This document shows positions 32,529 to 41,299 of a DNA stretch of 63,709 bases, in pieces. Source of the DNA: Balneolales bacterium. GTDB lineage: Bacteria; Bacteroidota; Rhodothermia; Balneolales; Cyclonatronaceae. Position numbers and translations under genes: made by a program. The notes beneath the pieces are model-generated. The model was not told the origin of the DNA, did not search any database, and was given only the letters and a program-made list of their open reading frames with translations. Positions within the stretch are counted from its first letter, which is position 1. The number at the start of each line of letters is the position of its first letter. Location: the NCBI GenBank assembly GCA_020832405.1, contig JAFIET010000013.1:1-63709 (forward strand). Reading direction: 5' to 3'.

Positions 32529-34952
32529 ATGGAAGCAACCCTCTCCCGCATCCGATTCGATATCAAAGGCATGAGCTGCGCGAGCTGCGTGAGCGGTGTC
32601 GAAAAAGCCCTCAGCCGGGTTGAGGGCGTCGAAGAAGTTTCCGTAAATCTGGCGACCAATCAGGCCGAAGTGGTTTACGAGGCCGGCAAAATTTCGGAAG
32701 AGCGCCTCATGCAGGCCGTTGACGATGCCGGCTTCGAAGCCGTACTGCCCAAAACAAAAAAACAGCAGCCCGCTGAACACCGCCTGAAAATTACCGGCAT
32801 GAGCTGCGCGAGCTGCGTAACCGGTGTTGAAAAGGCCATCGGCCGGGTTCCGGGTACCCGAGACGTTTCGGTGAATCTCGCGACCGGCGAAGCCCGCTTT
32901 TTCCGGGATGAGCCCGACCTGAACCCCGTAATTGAAGCCGTAGATGCAGCGGGTTTCGAAGCAGAAGTCATCACCCGAAACACAACTCCCGCTTCACCAA
33001 CAGAGACGGAGGGCACCACTTTCCGGCGCAGGTTTTTTATCGCGCTGCCGCTGGCGCTGCTTGTAAGCGTGATGGATATGGGCCCGATGTTCATCCATGC
33101 CTGGCATGAGGCCATCCATCCGGTTATGTTTGAATGGAATCTGGCGCAGCTGCTGCTTACCGGCTTCATTATGTTTTATGCCGGGAGTCAGTTTTTTACG
33201 GGCGCATGGAAAGCGGTGAAGCGCAAAAGCGCCGACATGAACGTGCTGGTTGCCGTGGGAACCGGCGCGGCTTTCCTGTTTAGCGGTTACGCGACCTTCT
33301 TCGGGCGCGAAGGCGGTTTGGTGGAACCGATGGATGTGTACTTCGATACCGCGGCTGTGATTATCGCCCTCATTTTACTGGGCCGGTGGATGGAAGAGCG
33401 CGCCCGAAACAAAAGCCGCGATGCCCTGGGCGGGCTCCTCAAACTCACCCCGCCGCGCGCGCACCGCATCGGTGCCGGGGGGCAGCCCGAAACCATCACC
33501 CTCGATCAGGTGCGCACGGGCGATGAGCTGCTCGTGAAGGCATTTGAGCAGGTTCCGGTTGACGGCGAAGTGCTCAGCGGCAGCCCTTCGCTTGATGAAT
33601 CGATGATGACCGGTGAAAGCGTGTCGGCCGATAAAACCCCCGGTGATGCCGTAACCGGCGGCACGCGCAACACAAATCAGTCCTTCCGGATGAAGGCTAC
33701 TGCCGTAGGCGAAGATACAGCCCTGGCCCGTCTTATCGAGGCCGTGCGGCGCGCGCAGGGCTCCAAGCCGCCGATTCAGCGGCTGGTGGATAAAGTTGCC
33801 TCCGTATTCGTGCCCGTCGTAATTGTGATTGCCCTCATCACCCTGCTTGCCTGGATGTTCGCGGAAGGCGACCCCGCCAAAGCGGTGGTCAACATGGTGG
33901 CTGTGCTCATTATCGCCTGCCCCTGCGCGTTGGGTTTGGCTACGCCTACCGGCATTATGGTCGGCTCAGGCCGGGCGGCAGAGAAAGGCATCCTCATAAA
34001 AGATGCCGTTACCCTGGAAGATGCCCGAAAGGCTGACGTTATCCTCCTCGATAAAACCGGAACCCTCACCACCGGCGAAATGCAGCTCACCGGCATCTTC
34101 ACCACGGGAAGTCTGCCGGAGGAAGAGTTGCTCAGCCTTGCGGCCTCGGTCGAGCAGGAGTCTGATCACCCGATCGCGCAGGCTGTGGTGCGCTACGCAA
34201 AGCAAAAAGCGCCGCACCTGCCCCGTGCAGAAAGTACGCAGACGCAGGCCGGAACCGGCATTACCGGAGAGGTGAACGGGAAAAAGGTGCAGATTGGCTC
34301 TGTAGAGCTGCTGGGCGGGACAAGTGCGGATGTGCAGGCCCGAATCGATACCTGGCAGGAAGCCGGCCGCACGGTTCTGGTTGTGCTGGTTGACGGCGAA
34401 ACAGCAGGCCTGCTGGGCATCAGCGATGAGCCACGCGAAGATGCGGCCGCATTTGTGAAGCAGCTCAAAGCCATGAACATCATGCCGGTGATGGTTACCG
34501 GCGATCAGGAAAAAACGGCGCGTTACGTAGCCGGCAAGCTGGGCATTGAAGAAGTGCGTTTCGGCGTGAAGCCCGACGAAAAAGCGCAGATTGTGCAGCA
34601 CTATCAGCAGCAGGGCAAGCATGTTGCCATGGTGGGCGACGGCATCAACGATGCGGCGGCGCTGGTACAGGCCGACCTTGGCATAGCGCTGAGCAGCGGC
34701 ACCGACCTCGCGGTTTCATCAGCTGATATCACCATTGCCGGTGCTTCGCTCGGCAAGGTTGCCGAGGCCATCACGCTTTCCCGGAGCGTGCTCCGGATCA
34801 TCCGGCAGAACCTTTTCTGGGCCTTTGTGTACAACACTGTGGGCATACCGCTTGCGGCATTTGGCATACTCAGCCCCATGTTTGCCGCCCTTGCCATGGC
34901 CCTGAGCTCGGTGAGCGTAGTCGGCAACAGCCTGCGTATCCGGAAATTGTAA
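32529..34952 (+). CDS. copA: Copper-exporting P1B-type ATPase
   Basis: An 807-residue inner-membrane ATPase. Two N-terminal HMA domains carry GMSCASC (about 14-20 and 92-98). A-domain SGSPSLDESMMTGES, the intramembrane metal motif ACPCALGLATP, P-domain DKTGTLTTG and hinge GDGINDAAAL are present. The CPC motif with CxxC HMA domains is the P1B-1 pattern for Cu(I)/Ag(I) export from the cytoplasm. Length and motifs are normal. It starts 113 bp after the HMA-AraC regulator, and a CopZ gene lies downstream to deliver copper to it. Confidence 0.95.
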   Translation: MEATLSRIRFDIKGMSCASCVSGVEKALSRVEGVEEVSVNLATNQAEVVYEAGKISEERLMQAVDDAGFEAVLPKTKKQQPAEHRLKITGMSCASCVTGVEKAIGRVPGTRDVSVNLATGEARFFRDEPDLNPVIEAVDAAGFEAEVITRNTTPASPTETEGTTFRRRFFIALPLALLVSVMDMGPMFIHAWHEAIHPVMFEWNLAQLLLTGFIMFYAGSQFFTGAWKAVKRKSADMNVLVAVGTGAAFLFSGYATFFGREGGLVEPMDVYFDTAAVIIALILLGRWMEERARNKSRDALGGLLKLTPPRAHRIGAGGQPETITLDQVRTGDELLVKAFEQVPVDGEVLSGSPSLDESMMTGESVSADKTPGDAVTGGTRNTNQSFRMKATAVGEDTALARLIEAVRRAQGSKPPIQRLVDKVASVFVPVVIVIALITLLAWMFAEGDPAKAVVNMVAVLIIACPCALGLATPTGIMVGSGRAAEKGILIKDAVTLEDARKADVILLDKTGTLTTGEMQLTGIFTTGSLPEEELLSLAASVEQESDHPIAQAVVRYAKQKAPHLPRAESTQTQAGTGITGEVNGKKVQIGSVELLGGTSADVQARIDTWQEAGRTVLVVLVDGETAGLLGISDEPREDAAAFVKQLKAMNIMPVMVTGDQEKTARYVAGKLGIEEVRFGVKPDEKAQIVQHYQQQGKHVAMVGDGINDAAALVQADLGIALSSGTDLAVSSADITIAGASLGKVAEAITLSRSVLRIIRQNLFWAFVYNTVGIPLAAFGILSPMFAALAMALSSVSVVGNSLRIRKL

Positions 34953-35084
34953 GCAGAATGAGTATATTAACCGCCAGCCAACTTAATTTTAAATTATCCG
35001 GCCATCAGGTTGCCAGTCATGGTTTACTTAACTATATTCGTCAGCACGCTAAGGACTCACGAATAAGCAAGTTAGGGTATAGCC

Positions 35085-35159
35085 ATGAGAAAGAACAAAA
35101 TGACCGCCCTGAAAGTAGGGCTTGCAATTCTTGTTGTTTTGGTGATGATGGTTGGTTAA
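35085..35159 (+). CDS. Possible 24-residue hydrophobic peptide
   Basis: An ATG at 35085 opens a 24-codon frame: a basic start MRKNKMT then a single hydrophobic segment LKVGLAILVVLVMMVG, stop at 35157. It lies between copA and copZ, in the same direction. AGGG at about 35074 could be a weak ribosome binding site. It could be a small membrane peptide of the copper system, a leader peptide or chance. A longer overlapping frame from 34958 has no recognisable features and is not called. Confidence 0.3.
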   Translation: MRKNKMTALKVGLAILVVLVMMVG

Positions 35160-35175
35160 ACAAACAACTCTCATT

Positions 35176-35394
35176 ATGGAAGACACACTAAGCATTCGGG
35201 TGGAAGGAATGACCTGCGACGGTTGTTCCTCCCGTCTGAAAAAACAGCTTGAAAAGCACCCGCAAATCGAAAAAGCCGAAGTTGATCACACCAACGGCAT
35301 CGCTATGATAGCCGGAAAGGTTACCGAAGAAGTGGTAGCTGAAATCGTGGAAGCTACCGGTTTTACCTACAAAGGACCCGACGTAGTAAACTAA
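35176..35394 (+). CDS. copZ: Copper chaperone CopZ-like HMA protein
   Basis: A 72-residue single HMA domain. The CxxC motif EGMTCDGC gives Cys14 and Cys17, preceded by strand SIRV and followed by helix SSRLKKQLEKH and a second half ending TGFTYKG. It carries Cu(I) in the cytoplasm to CopA or to the metal-sensing regulator. The start at 35176 gives the canonical N-terminus; an upstream GTG-type extension to 35152 adds eight unlikely residues. It is followed after 4 bp by the Cys-rich protein gene. Confidence 0.9.
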   Translation: MEDTLSIRVEGMTCDGCSSRLKKQLEKHPQIEKAEVDHTNGIAMIAGKVTEEVVAEIVEATGFTYKGPDVVN

Positions 35395-35398
35395 ACCG

Positions 35399-35938
35399 AT
35401 GAAAGGGCATACCAACTCATTCCGGTCAAAGGTCAGCATCTTCATAAGTTTTTGGATGATGCTTTCCGTGGTTCTGCCTGCCGCAGAAGCGTTGGCTGCG
35501 TATGCCGGTTTGCCCTGCCCCGAAACTGCTGCTGCTGCCCCGGAGCAGGCCGCGCTTATGAGCTGCTGCCCTGAACAGGCCGAAGCCGTTGCTCAGCTTG
35601 CAGATGAAACCCTGCTTGCCGGACTTACCCCTTTTTTTAGTAATCAGGAAACCCGCGGCTGCGATCCCTCCGCAGCTGTGCCGGCCTGCTGTACGGAGTG
35701 CGACTGCTTTTTCAGCCCGGCATCTGATGCGCCAAATTTCGCTGAAATCCTGAAAAGGGTCGTTGTTCCGCAAAAAGAATCCTTCCCCCTTTTTCCGCTG
35801 CTTCAGCAAAATACCACTGATGAAGCCCTGCAGGCTTCCCTCCCCAAATTTTCCGCTCCCCGACTTTCCGGCGATCTTACCCAGACTCACGCAGCCGCCC
35901 TCCCGCTGCGTGTCGTAAACTGCTGCTATCTGATTTGA
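35399..35938 (+). CDS. Cys-rich secreted protein of the copper cluster, unknown function
   Basis: A 179-residue protein. A signal peptide (about 10-35, ending near EALAAYA) is followed by a mature part with about ten cysteines in pairs and CxC-like groups (LPCPE, SCCPEQ, ACCTECDCFF, NCC). The C-terminal half is proline/leucine-rich without further Cys until the last NCCYLI. The number and pairing of cysteines and its place 4 bp after copZ and 148 bp before cusA suggest a periplasmic or outer-membrane copper-binding protein. This is inference: no domain was recognised. Bacteroidota copper operons often carry short Cys/His-rich secreted proteins of unknown role, and this may be one of them. Confidence 0.6.
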   Translation: MKGHTNSFRSKVSIFISFWMMLSVVLPAAEALAAYAGLPCPETAAAAPEQAALMSCCPEQAEAVAQLADETLLAGLTPFFSNQETRGCDPSAAVPACCTECDCFFSPASDAPNFAEILKRVVVPQKESFPLFPLLQQNTTDEALQASLPKFSAPRLSGDLTQTHAAALPLRVVNCCYLI

Positions 35939-36086
35939 GAAAGCGCCGCTGACTGAAGGGCTCTGAAGCCCGCATTCAGCTTTTTTCCGCACATCCCCCT
36001 AAACCCGTCAGCTTTGCTGCCATGCCCTGGTATGGTCCGCTTTGGATGTGCGCTCCTCGCTTTTCTCCATTTCAACACAGCAGCTT

Positions 36087-39000
36087 ATGCTTCACCGAAC
36101 CATTCGTTTTTTTCTCGAAAACCGGCTGATTGCCGCGCTTTTGCTCTTTTTTCTGGTGGGATGGGGCCTCGCTACATCGCCCTTCGCCTGGGATTTAGGC
36201 ATCTGGCCCCGCGATCCCGTTGCCGTTGACGCCATCCCCGATATCGGCGACAATCAGCAGATTGTCTTTACGGAGTGGCCCGGCCGCTCGCCACAGGATA
36301 TTGAAGATCAGATTACCTACCCCCTCACAACACAGCTGTTAGGTCTGCCCGGCGTGCGGGCAGTGCGCAGCAACTCTATGTTTGGCTTTTCGGCCATCAA
36401 CATCATTTTTGAGGATGATGCAGAGTTTTACTGGAGCCGTGCCCGCATCCTCGAAAAGCTGAATGCGCTGCCCGCGGGCATCTTGCCGGAAGGTGTACAG
36501 CCCTCCCTCGGCCCGGATGCCACCGCGCTGGGTCAGGTGTTCTGGTACACCCTGCAGGGGCTCGACCCCGACGGAAACCCCGCCGGGGGCTGGGATCTGG
36601 ATGAGCTCCGCAGCATTCAGGATTTTCAGGTGAAATACGCCCTTTCTTCGGCTTCGGGCGTGGCGGAGGTCGCAAGTATTGGCGGCTTCGTGCGGGAATA
36701 TCAGGTGGATATCGACCCCGTGCGCATGCGTGAGCGCGGTGTTACGGTAACGCAGATCGCCAATGCCGTGCGGCAGAGCAATCTCGATGTGGGCGCCCGC
36801 ACCCTCGAAATGAACCGCGTTGAGTACGTGGTGCGCGGCCTCGGCTACATCCGCAGTCTCGCTGATATTGAGAACAGCGTGGTAGCCGTAAACAACAATG
36901 TGCCGGTGCTCATCCGCGATGTGGCCGAAGTCACTACGGGTCCGGCGCAGCGGCGGGGCATGCTCGACCTCGAAGGCGCCGAAGCCGTTGGCGGGGTGGT
37001 CGTTGCCCGATTCGGTGAAAATCCGCTGCAGGTGATTGAGGCGGTAAAAGCCAAAATGGAAGAAATTGCCCCTGGTCTGCCGGTACGCACCCTCGATAAC
37101 GGCACCCGCTCGCAGGTCAGCATCGTGCCCTTCTACGACCGCAGCGACCTCATCCTTGAAACCCTCGGCACCCTGGAGCAGGCCCTCACCCTGCAAATCC
37201 TGATTACGCTCATCGTAATCATCGCCCTGGTGATGCACCTGCGCACCGCCCTGCTGGTTTCCGCGCTCATGCCTGTGGCCGTGCTCATCTCCTTCATCCT
37301 GATGCGGCATTTCGGTGTAGAAGCCAACGTAGTAGCCCTGGCCGGTATCGCGATCTCAATCGGTACGGTGGTCGATATGGGCATCATTCTTACCGAAAAT
37401 ATGCTGCGAAGGCTGGAGGATGCGCCCCCGGCCGAAAGCCGCATCGGAGTGATTGCCAAAGCCGCGCAGGAAGTGAGCCCCGCCATCGTTACGGCCCTGC
37501 TCACCACCATTATCAGCTTTCTGCCCGTATTTCTGCTGGAAGCGCAGGAAGGCCGCCTATTTGGTCCGCTGGCGTTCACCAAAACCTTTGTGCTGCTGGC
37601 CGCGCTCGTCATCACCCTCACCATTATTCCCGCGTTTGCCTACTGGCTGTTCACGGCCCGCTTCGACAAGCTGCTGTGGAAAAAAATATGGAGCGCCCTG
37701 CTTGTGGTGAGCGGCCTCGCGGCCTTTTGGCTGCTGCCGTGGGCGGGCTTCATTCTGCTGGGGCTGGGCCTCACAGGGCTCCTTCGCGCCTTTGAAGTTC
37801 AGGGCCTCAAGCCGGGCCTGCTCAGCCTGGCCAACACCATCATCATCGTGCTGGGGCTGAGCTGGCTGATGTCAGACAGCTGGCTTCCGCTTGGCCCCGA
37901 AAACAGCCGGCTGATTAACACCCTGTTTCTTGTTTTTGTGGTGGCGCTGGTACTGCTTTCGTTTTGGGGATTTATGCGCGTGTATGAGCGGGCGCTGCGG
38001 TTTTTTATGCAGCGGAGAGCGCTGTTTTTTGTGCTTCCGGTGCTGCTGCTGTTTTTCGGCGCGCTGTCGTGGCTGGGCTTCAGCCGGGTATTTCAGCTGC
38101 CGGCTTCAGCCGCGGAATCAGTCGGCTGGGAGCTGCGTGAAACCGGGCTCTGGCAGTCGGCCTCGCACACCTTCCCCGGCCTGAACCGCGAATTTATGCC
38201 GCGCCTCGATGAAGGCTCCTTCCTGCTGATGCCCACTACCATGCCGCACGCCGGCATGGCGGAGGTCGCCGAAATGGTGCAGATCATGGATATGCGCGTG
38301 GCTTCCATCCCTGAGGTGTCGGGTGTGCTGGGCAAAATCGGGCGGGTGGAGTCGGCCCTTGATCCCGCACCGATTTCCATGTTCGAAAATGTGGTGACCT
38401 ATCATCCGGAGTTCAGGACCGACGAAAACGGCCGGCGCATCCGCTTCCGGGTTGACCGCGAAGGTAACTTTGTGCGGGATGAAAACGGCGGCCTCATCCC
38501 CGACCGGCGCGGACGCTTCTACCGGCAATGGCGCGATCACATCCGCTCGGTTGATGACATCTGGAGCGAAGTCGCCGCCGCGGCCACCATCCCCGGTGTT
38601 ACCTCTGCCCCGAAACTGCAGCCCATCGAGACCCGCATCATCATGCTACAAACCGGCATGCGCGCCAACATCGGCATCCGGGTAAGCGGCCCCGATCTGC
38701 AAACGATTGATGACTTCTCCGTGGCACTCGAGCACCTGATCCGCGAGGTTGAGGGCGTTCGCGCAGCTTCGGTGTTTGCCGACCGCGTGGTGGGTAAGCC
38801 CTACCTCGAAATTGATTTGCAGCGGAAAGCCCTCGCCCGGCACGGCCTTACCGTGCAGCAGGTGCAGGAGGTTATTTCCATCACGGTTGGCGGCATGCCC
38901 CTCACCACCACCGTTGAAGGCCGCGAGCGCTATCCGGTGCGGGTGCGCTATGCCCGTGAGTACCGCGACAACCCGGAGAACATCGCCCGCATTCTGGTGC

Positions 39001-39869
39001 CCGCCCCTGACGGCAGTCAGATTCCGCTGGGTCAGCTGGCGGAGATTCGCTTCGCGACCGGCCCGATGAGCATCCGCAGCGAGAACACCTTCCTGAACAG
39101 CTACGTAACCTTCGATGCGGTGCCGGGTTTTGCAGCCGTGGAGGTGGCCGAAAACGTGCAGCGCCATCTCGACCGGCGCATCGCCTCGGGCGCACTCGTA
39201 GTGCCGGCGGGCGTCAGCTTCACCCTTGAGGGCGAGTACCGCAATCAGCAGCGGGCGGCGCAGCGGCTGCTGGTGATCGTGCCCGTAACCCTGCTGCTCA
39301 TCTTCATGCTGATTTACCTGCAGTTCCGCTCGGTTACCCAAACCGGCATCATCTTCAGCAGCATTGCGCTGGTATGGGCCGGCGGTTTCCTGATGCTCTG
39401 GCTGTGGGCACAGCCCTGGTTCATGAACTTCAGCCTGCTTGGCATGGATATCCGCGGCCTGTTCGGCATGGGCACCGTGAACCTGAGCGTGGCCGTGTGG
39501 GTCGGTTTCCTCGCGCTGTTCGGCATAGGCGTGGATGACGGCGTGGTACAGGCGACCTATCTACGGCAGCTGTTTGCCGAGAAACGACCCGGCAGCCGCG
39601 CTGAAATCATCGAAACGGCCATCGAGGCCGGTCTGCGCCGGGTGCGTCCCTGCCTGATGACAACCGCGACCACCCTGCTGGCCCTGCTGCCCATCCTCAC
39701 CTCGCCCGGCCGCGGCGCCGAAATCATGACGCCCATGGCCATCCCGCTGTTCGGCGGCGTGCTGTTCCTGCTGCTGTCGCTTTTCATGGTGCCTCTGCTC
39801 TACGCCATTGCCGCCGAATACCGCCCCGATTTCGTGATTCCGGCTCCGGCCGAAACCACATCACCCTGA
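36087..39869 (+). CDS. cusA: CusA/CzcA-type heavy-metal efflux RND transporter
   Basis: A 1260-residue inner-membrane pump. The start at 36087 gives the family N-terminus LHRTIRFFLENRLIAALLLF; an extension to 36042 is rejected. Hallmarks are FTEWPGRSPQDIEDQITYPL, proton-relay helix SIGTVVDMGIILTENML and the C-terminal MTTATTLLALLPIL. By eye alignment, Met715, Met765 and Met853 match the CusA methionine triad, favouring Cu(I)/Ag(I). It is about 200 residues longer than E. coli CusA: extra membrane segments lie at about residues 530-650, and an extra charged loop of about 39 residues (DENGRRIRFRVDREGNF...) lies between the second and third Met. It joins the TolC-like and CusB-like genes in one operon. 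Confidence 0.92.
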   Translation: MLHRTIRFFLENRLIAALLLFFLVGWGLATSPFAWDLGIWPRDPVAVDAIPDIGDNQQIVFTEWPGRSPQDIEDQITYPLTTQLLGLPGVRAVRSNSMFGFSAINIIFEDDAEFYWSRARILEKLNALPAGILPEGVQPSLGPDATALGQVFWYTLQGLDPDGNPAGGWDLDELRSIQDFQVKYALSSASGVAEVASIGGFVREYQVDIDPVRMRERGVTVTQIANAVRQSNLDVGARTLEMNRVEYVVRGLGYIRSLADIENSVVAVNNNVPVLIRDVAEVTTGPAQRRGMLDLEGAEAVGGVVVARFGENPLQVIEAVKAKMEEIAPGLPVRTLDNGTRSQVSIVPFYDRSDLILETLGTLEQALTLQILITLIVIIALVMHLRTALLVSALMPVAVLISFILMRHFGVEANVVALAGIAISIGTVVDMGIILTENMLRRLEDAPPAESRIGVIAKAAQEVSPAIVTALLTTIISFLPVFLLEAQEGRLFGPLAFTKTFVLLAALVITLTIIPAFAYWLFTARFDKLLWKKIWSALLVVSGLAAFWLLPWAGFILLGLGLTGLLRAFEVQGLKPGLLSLANTIIIVLGLSWLMSDSWLPLGPENSRLINTLFLVFVVALVLLSFWGFMRVYERALRFFMQRRALFFVLPVLLLFFGALSWLGFSRVFQLPASAAESVGWELRETGLWQSASHTFPGLNREFMPRLDEGSFLLMPTTMPHAGMAEVAEMVQIMDMRVASIPEVSGVLGKIGRVESALDPAPISMFENVVTYHPEFRTDENGRRIRFRVDREGNFVRDENGGLIPDRRGRFYRQWRDHIRSVDDIWSEVAAAATIPGVTSAPKLQPIETRIIMLQTGMRANIGIRVSGPDLQTIDDFSVALEHLIREVEGVRAASVFADRVVGKPYLEIDLQRKALARHGLTVQQVQEVISITVGGMPLTTTVEGRERYPVRVRYAREYRDNPENIARILVPAPDGSQIPLGQLAEIRFATGPMSIRSENTFLNSYVTFDAVPGFAAVEVAENVQRHLDRRIASGALVVPAGVSFTLEGEYRNQQRAAQRLLVIVPVTLLLIFMLIYLQFRSVTQTGIIFSSIALVWAGGFLMLWLWAQPWFMNFSLLGMDIRGLFGMGTVNLSVAVWVGFLALFGIGVDDGVVQATYLRQLFAEKRPGSRAEIIETAIEAGLRRVRPCLMTTATTLLALLPILTSPGRGAEIMTPMAIPLFGGVLFLLLSLFMVPLLYAIAAEYRPDFVIPAPAETTSP

Positions 39870-39874
39870 TTTTT

Positions 39875-41245
39875 ATGATGATGATGAAAACAATCATGCA
39901 CGCTACAAAAAACAAGGCCATTCCCGCCTCTGCTGTTTTTTTTCGGGGGATAGGGAAGCTCCTCGCCGTTTTCGGTCTGCTTGCCCTGCTGCCTGCCGCC
40001 GGAAGTTCCGCTTTGGCGCAGCAGGTGGCCGATCAAAAGCTGCCGGCCGAAGCCGAAGCCCTGATTCGGGAAGCCCTCAGCTTTAACCCGGCCCTTGCGG
40101 CCTCGGCACATCAGATTGAGGCGCAGGCAAGCCGGGAGCGTCAGGTGAGGTCGCTGCCCGACCCGGAAGTGAATCTGGGCTACTTCATCAATCCGGCGGA
40201 GGAGAGTCAGTTTTTGGGGCGCTTCTCGGTTTCGGCCATGCAGATGTTCCCCTGGTTTGGCACCCTGAGCGCAGCGCAGCGGCAGCAGGAACAGCTCACC
40301 GCCGCCGAAGGGCAGCGCCATCTGGAGGCCGCCCTCGATCTGGTGCTTGAGGTGCAGCTGGGCTGGCTCGATCTGGCCGAAACCGGGCAGCGGGAGCAGC
40401 TCCTGCACGAAGAGCTGGCCCTGCTCACACAGCTCGAAGACTGGCTGGCGGCGCGGCACGAAACCGGGCTCGCGCGCCAAACCGAGCGCATCGCCCTGCA
40501 GATGGAGCGCAGCCGGCTGCAGACCCGCATCCGGAACGTGGAGGATGCCCGGCTTCCGCTGCAGACCCGGCTGAATACGCTGCTGCAGCGGGATGCTGAG
40601 CGCCCGCTGCATATCGGAGCTGAGGTGCCGCTTCGGGAGCTGGTGGCAGGCCCGGAACACATCACCCTGCAGCTGCTGCAAAACCGGCCGGAGCTGCGCG
40701 AATACACGCAGCGCACGCAGGCCCTGGAGCACGCCATGGAGCAAAACCGTCGTATGGGTCTGCCTGAATTCGGCCTGGGATTTGAAGTGATGGGCCGTGA
40801 TTACGGCACCATGAACATGATGCCCGCCATGAAGGAATCTTTTTACGGGATGGCGACCGTGCGGGTGCCGCTGTGGCGCGGCAAGTACGACGGCCGGCGG
40901 GATGAGTACCGCGCTGGTATGCAGGCCCTCGAACAAAACCGCGAGGCAGCCCGGCTACAGATGGTCGCCCGAGCGGAAACCCTACAGTCGGCCTGGCGCG
41001 AAGCCCGGCGGGCGGTAAGCCTCTATGATGAGGAGCTGCAGCCGGCTTTTGAGCAGCTCTACCGCCTGCAGCTGGAAAGCTACGCCGCCTCTGAAACGGG
41101 CTTCAGGGAGCTGCTGCAGCTGCGCCGCGACTGGCTCGATGCCCGCACCGACCGGCTTGAAGCCCGCTTCCGCGCGGAGCGTGAACTGGCCCGCATCGAG
41201 CGCGAAACCGCAAGCTGGCTGGAACTGGTGCTCAGCCTTGAGTAG
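39875..41245 (+). CDS. TolC-family outer-membrane channel (CusC-like)
   Basis: A 456-residue outer-membrane efflux protein. A signal peptide (about 28-52) ends near SSALAQQ. Two OEP repeats of helix and strand follow (EAEALIREALSFNPAL, AALDLVLEVQLGWLDLAE, and the second half TLQSAWREARRAVSLYDEELQ). It starts 5 bp after the RND gene, so it is very probably translationally linked. Four ATG codons in a row (39875-39886) leave the exact start ambiguous by up to three residues. It would form the outer-membrane duct of the copper/silver pump with CusA and CusB. Confidence 0.88.
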   Translation: MMMMKTIMHATKNKAIPASAVFFRGIGKLLAVFGLLALLPAAGSSALAQQVADQKLPAEAEALIREALSFNPALAASAHQIEAQASRERQVRSLPDPEVNLGYFINPAEESQFLGRFSVSAMQMFPWFGTLSAAQRQQEQLTAAEGQRHLEAALDLVLEVQLGWLDLAETGQREQLLHEELALLTQLEDWLAARHETGLARQTERIALQMERSRLQTRIRNVEDARLPLQTRLNTLLQRDAERPLHIGAEVPLRELVAGPEHITLQLLQNRPELREYTQRTQALEHAMEQNRRMGLPEFGLGFEVMGRDYGTMNMMPAMKESFYGMATVRVPLWRGKYDGRRDEYRAGMQALEQNREAARLQMVARAETLQSAWREARRAVSLYDEELQPAFEQLYRLQLESYAASETGFRELLQLRRDWLDARTDRLEARFRAERELARIERETASWLELVLSLE

Positions 41246-41299
41246 GCCGCACCCGAAAACAGGCTCACATCCCGAACGATTAACTTTTTGATTTTTAGA

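Noticed and set aside
34958-35191. 77-residue open frame between copA and copZ
   Set aside because: No recognisable features, poor composition, and it overlaps the start of copZ in another frame; the 24-residue hydrophobic frame is the better candidate there.
36339-37310. Long open frames antisense to cusA, gltB, metH and other GC-rich genes
   Set aside because: They mirror the codon structure of the real genes on the opposite strand and show no protein-family features.
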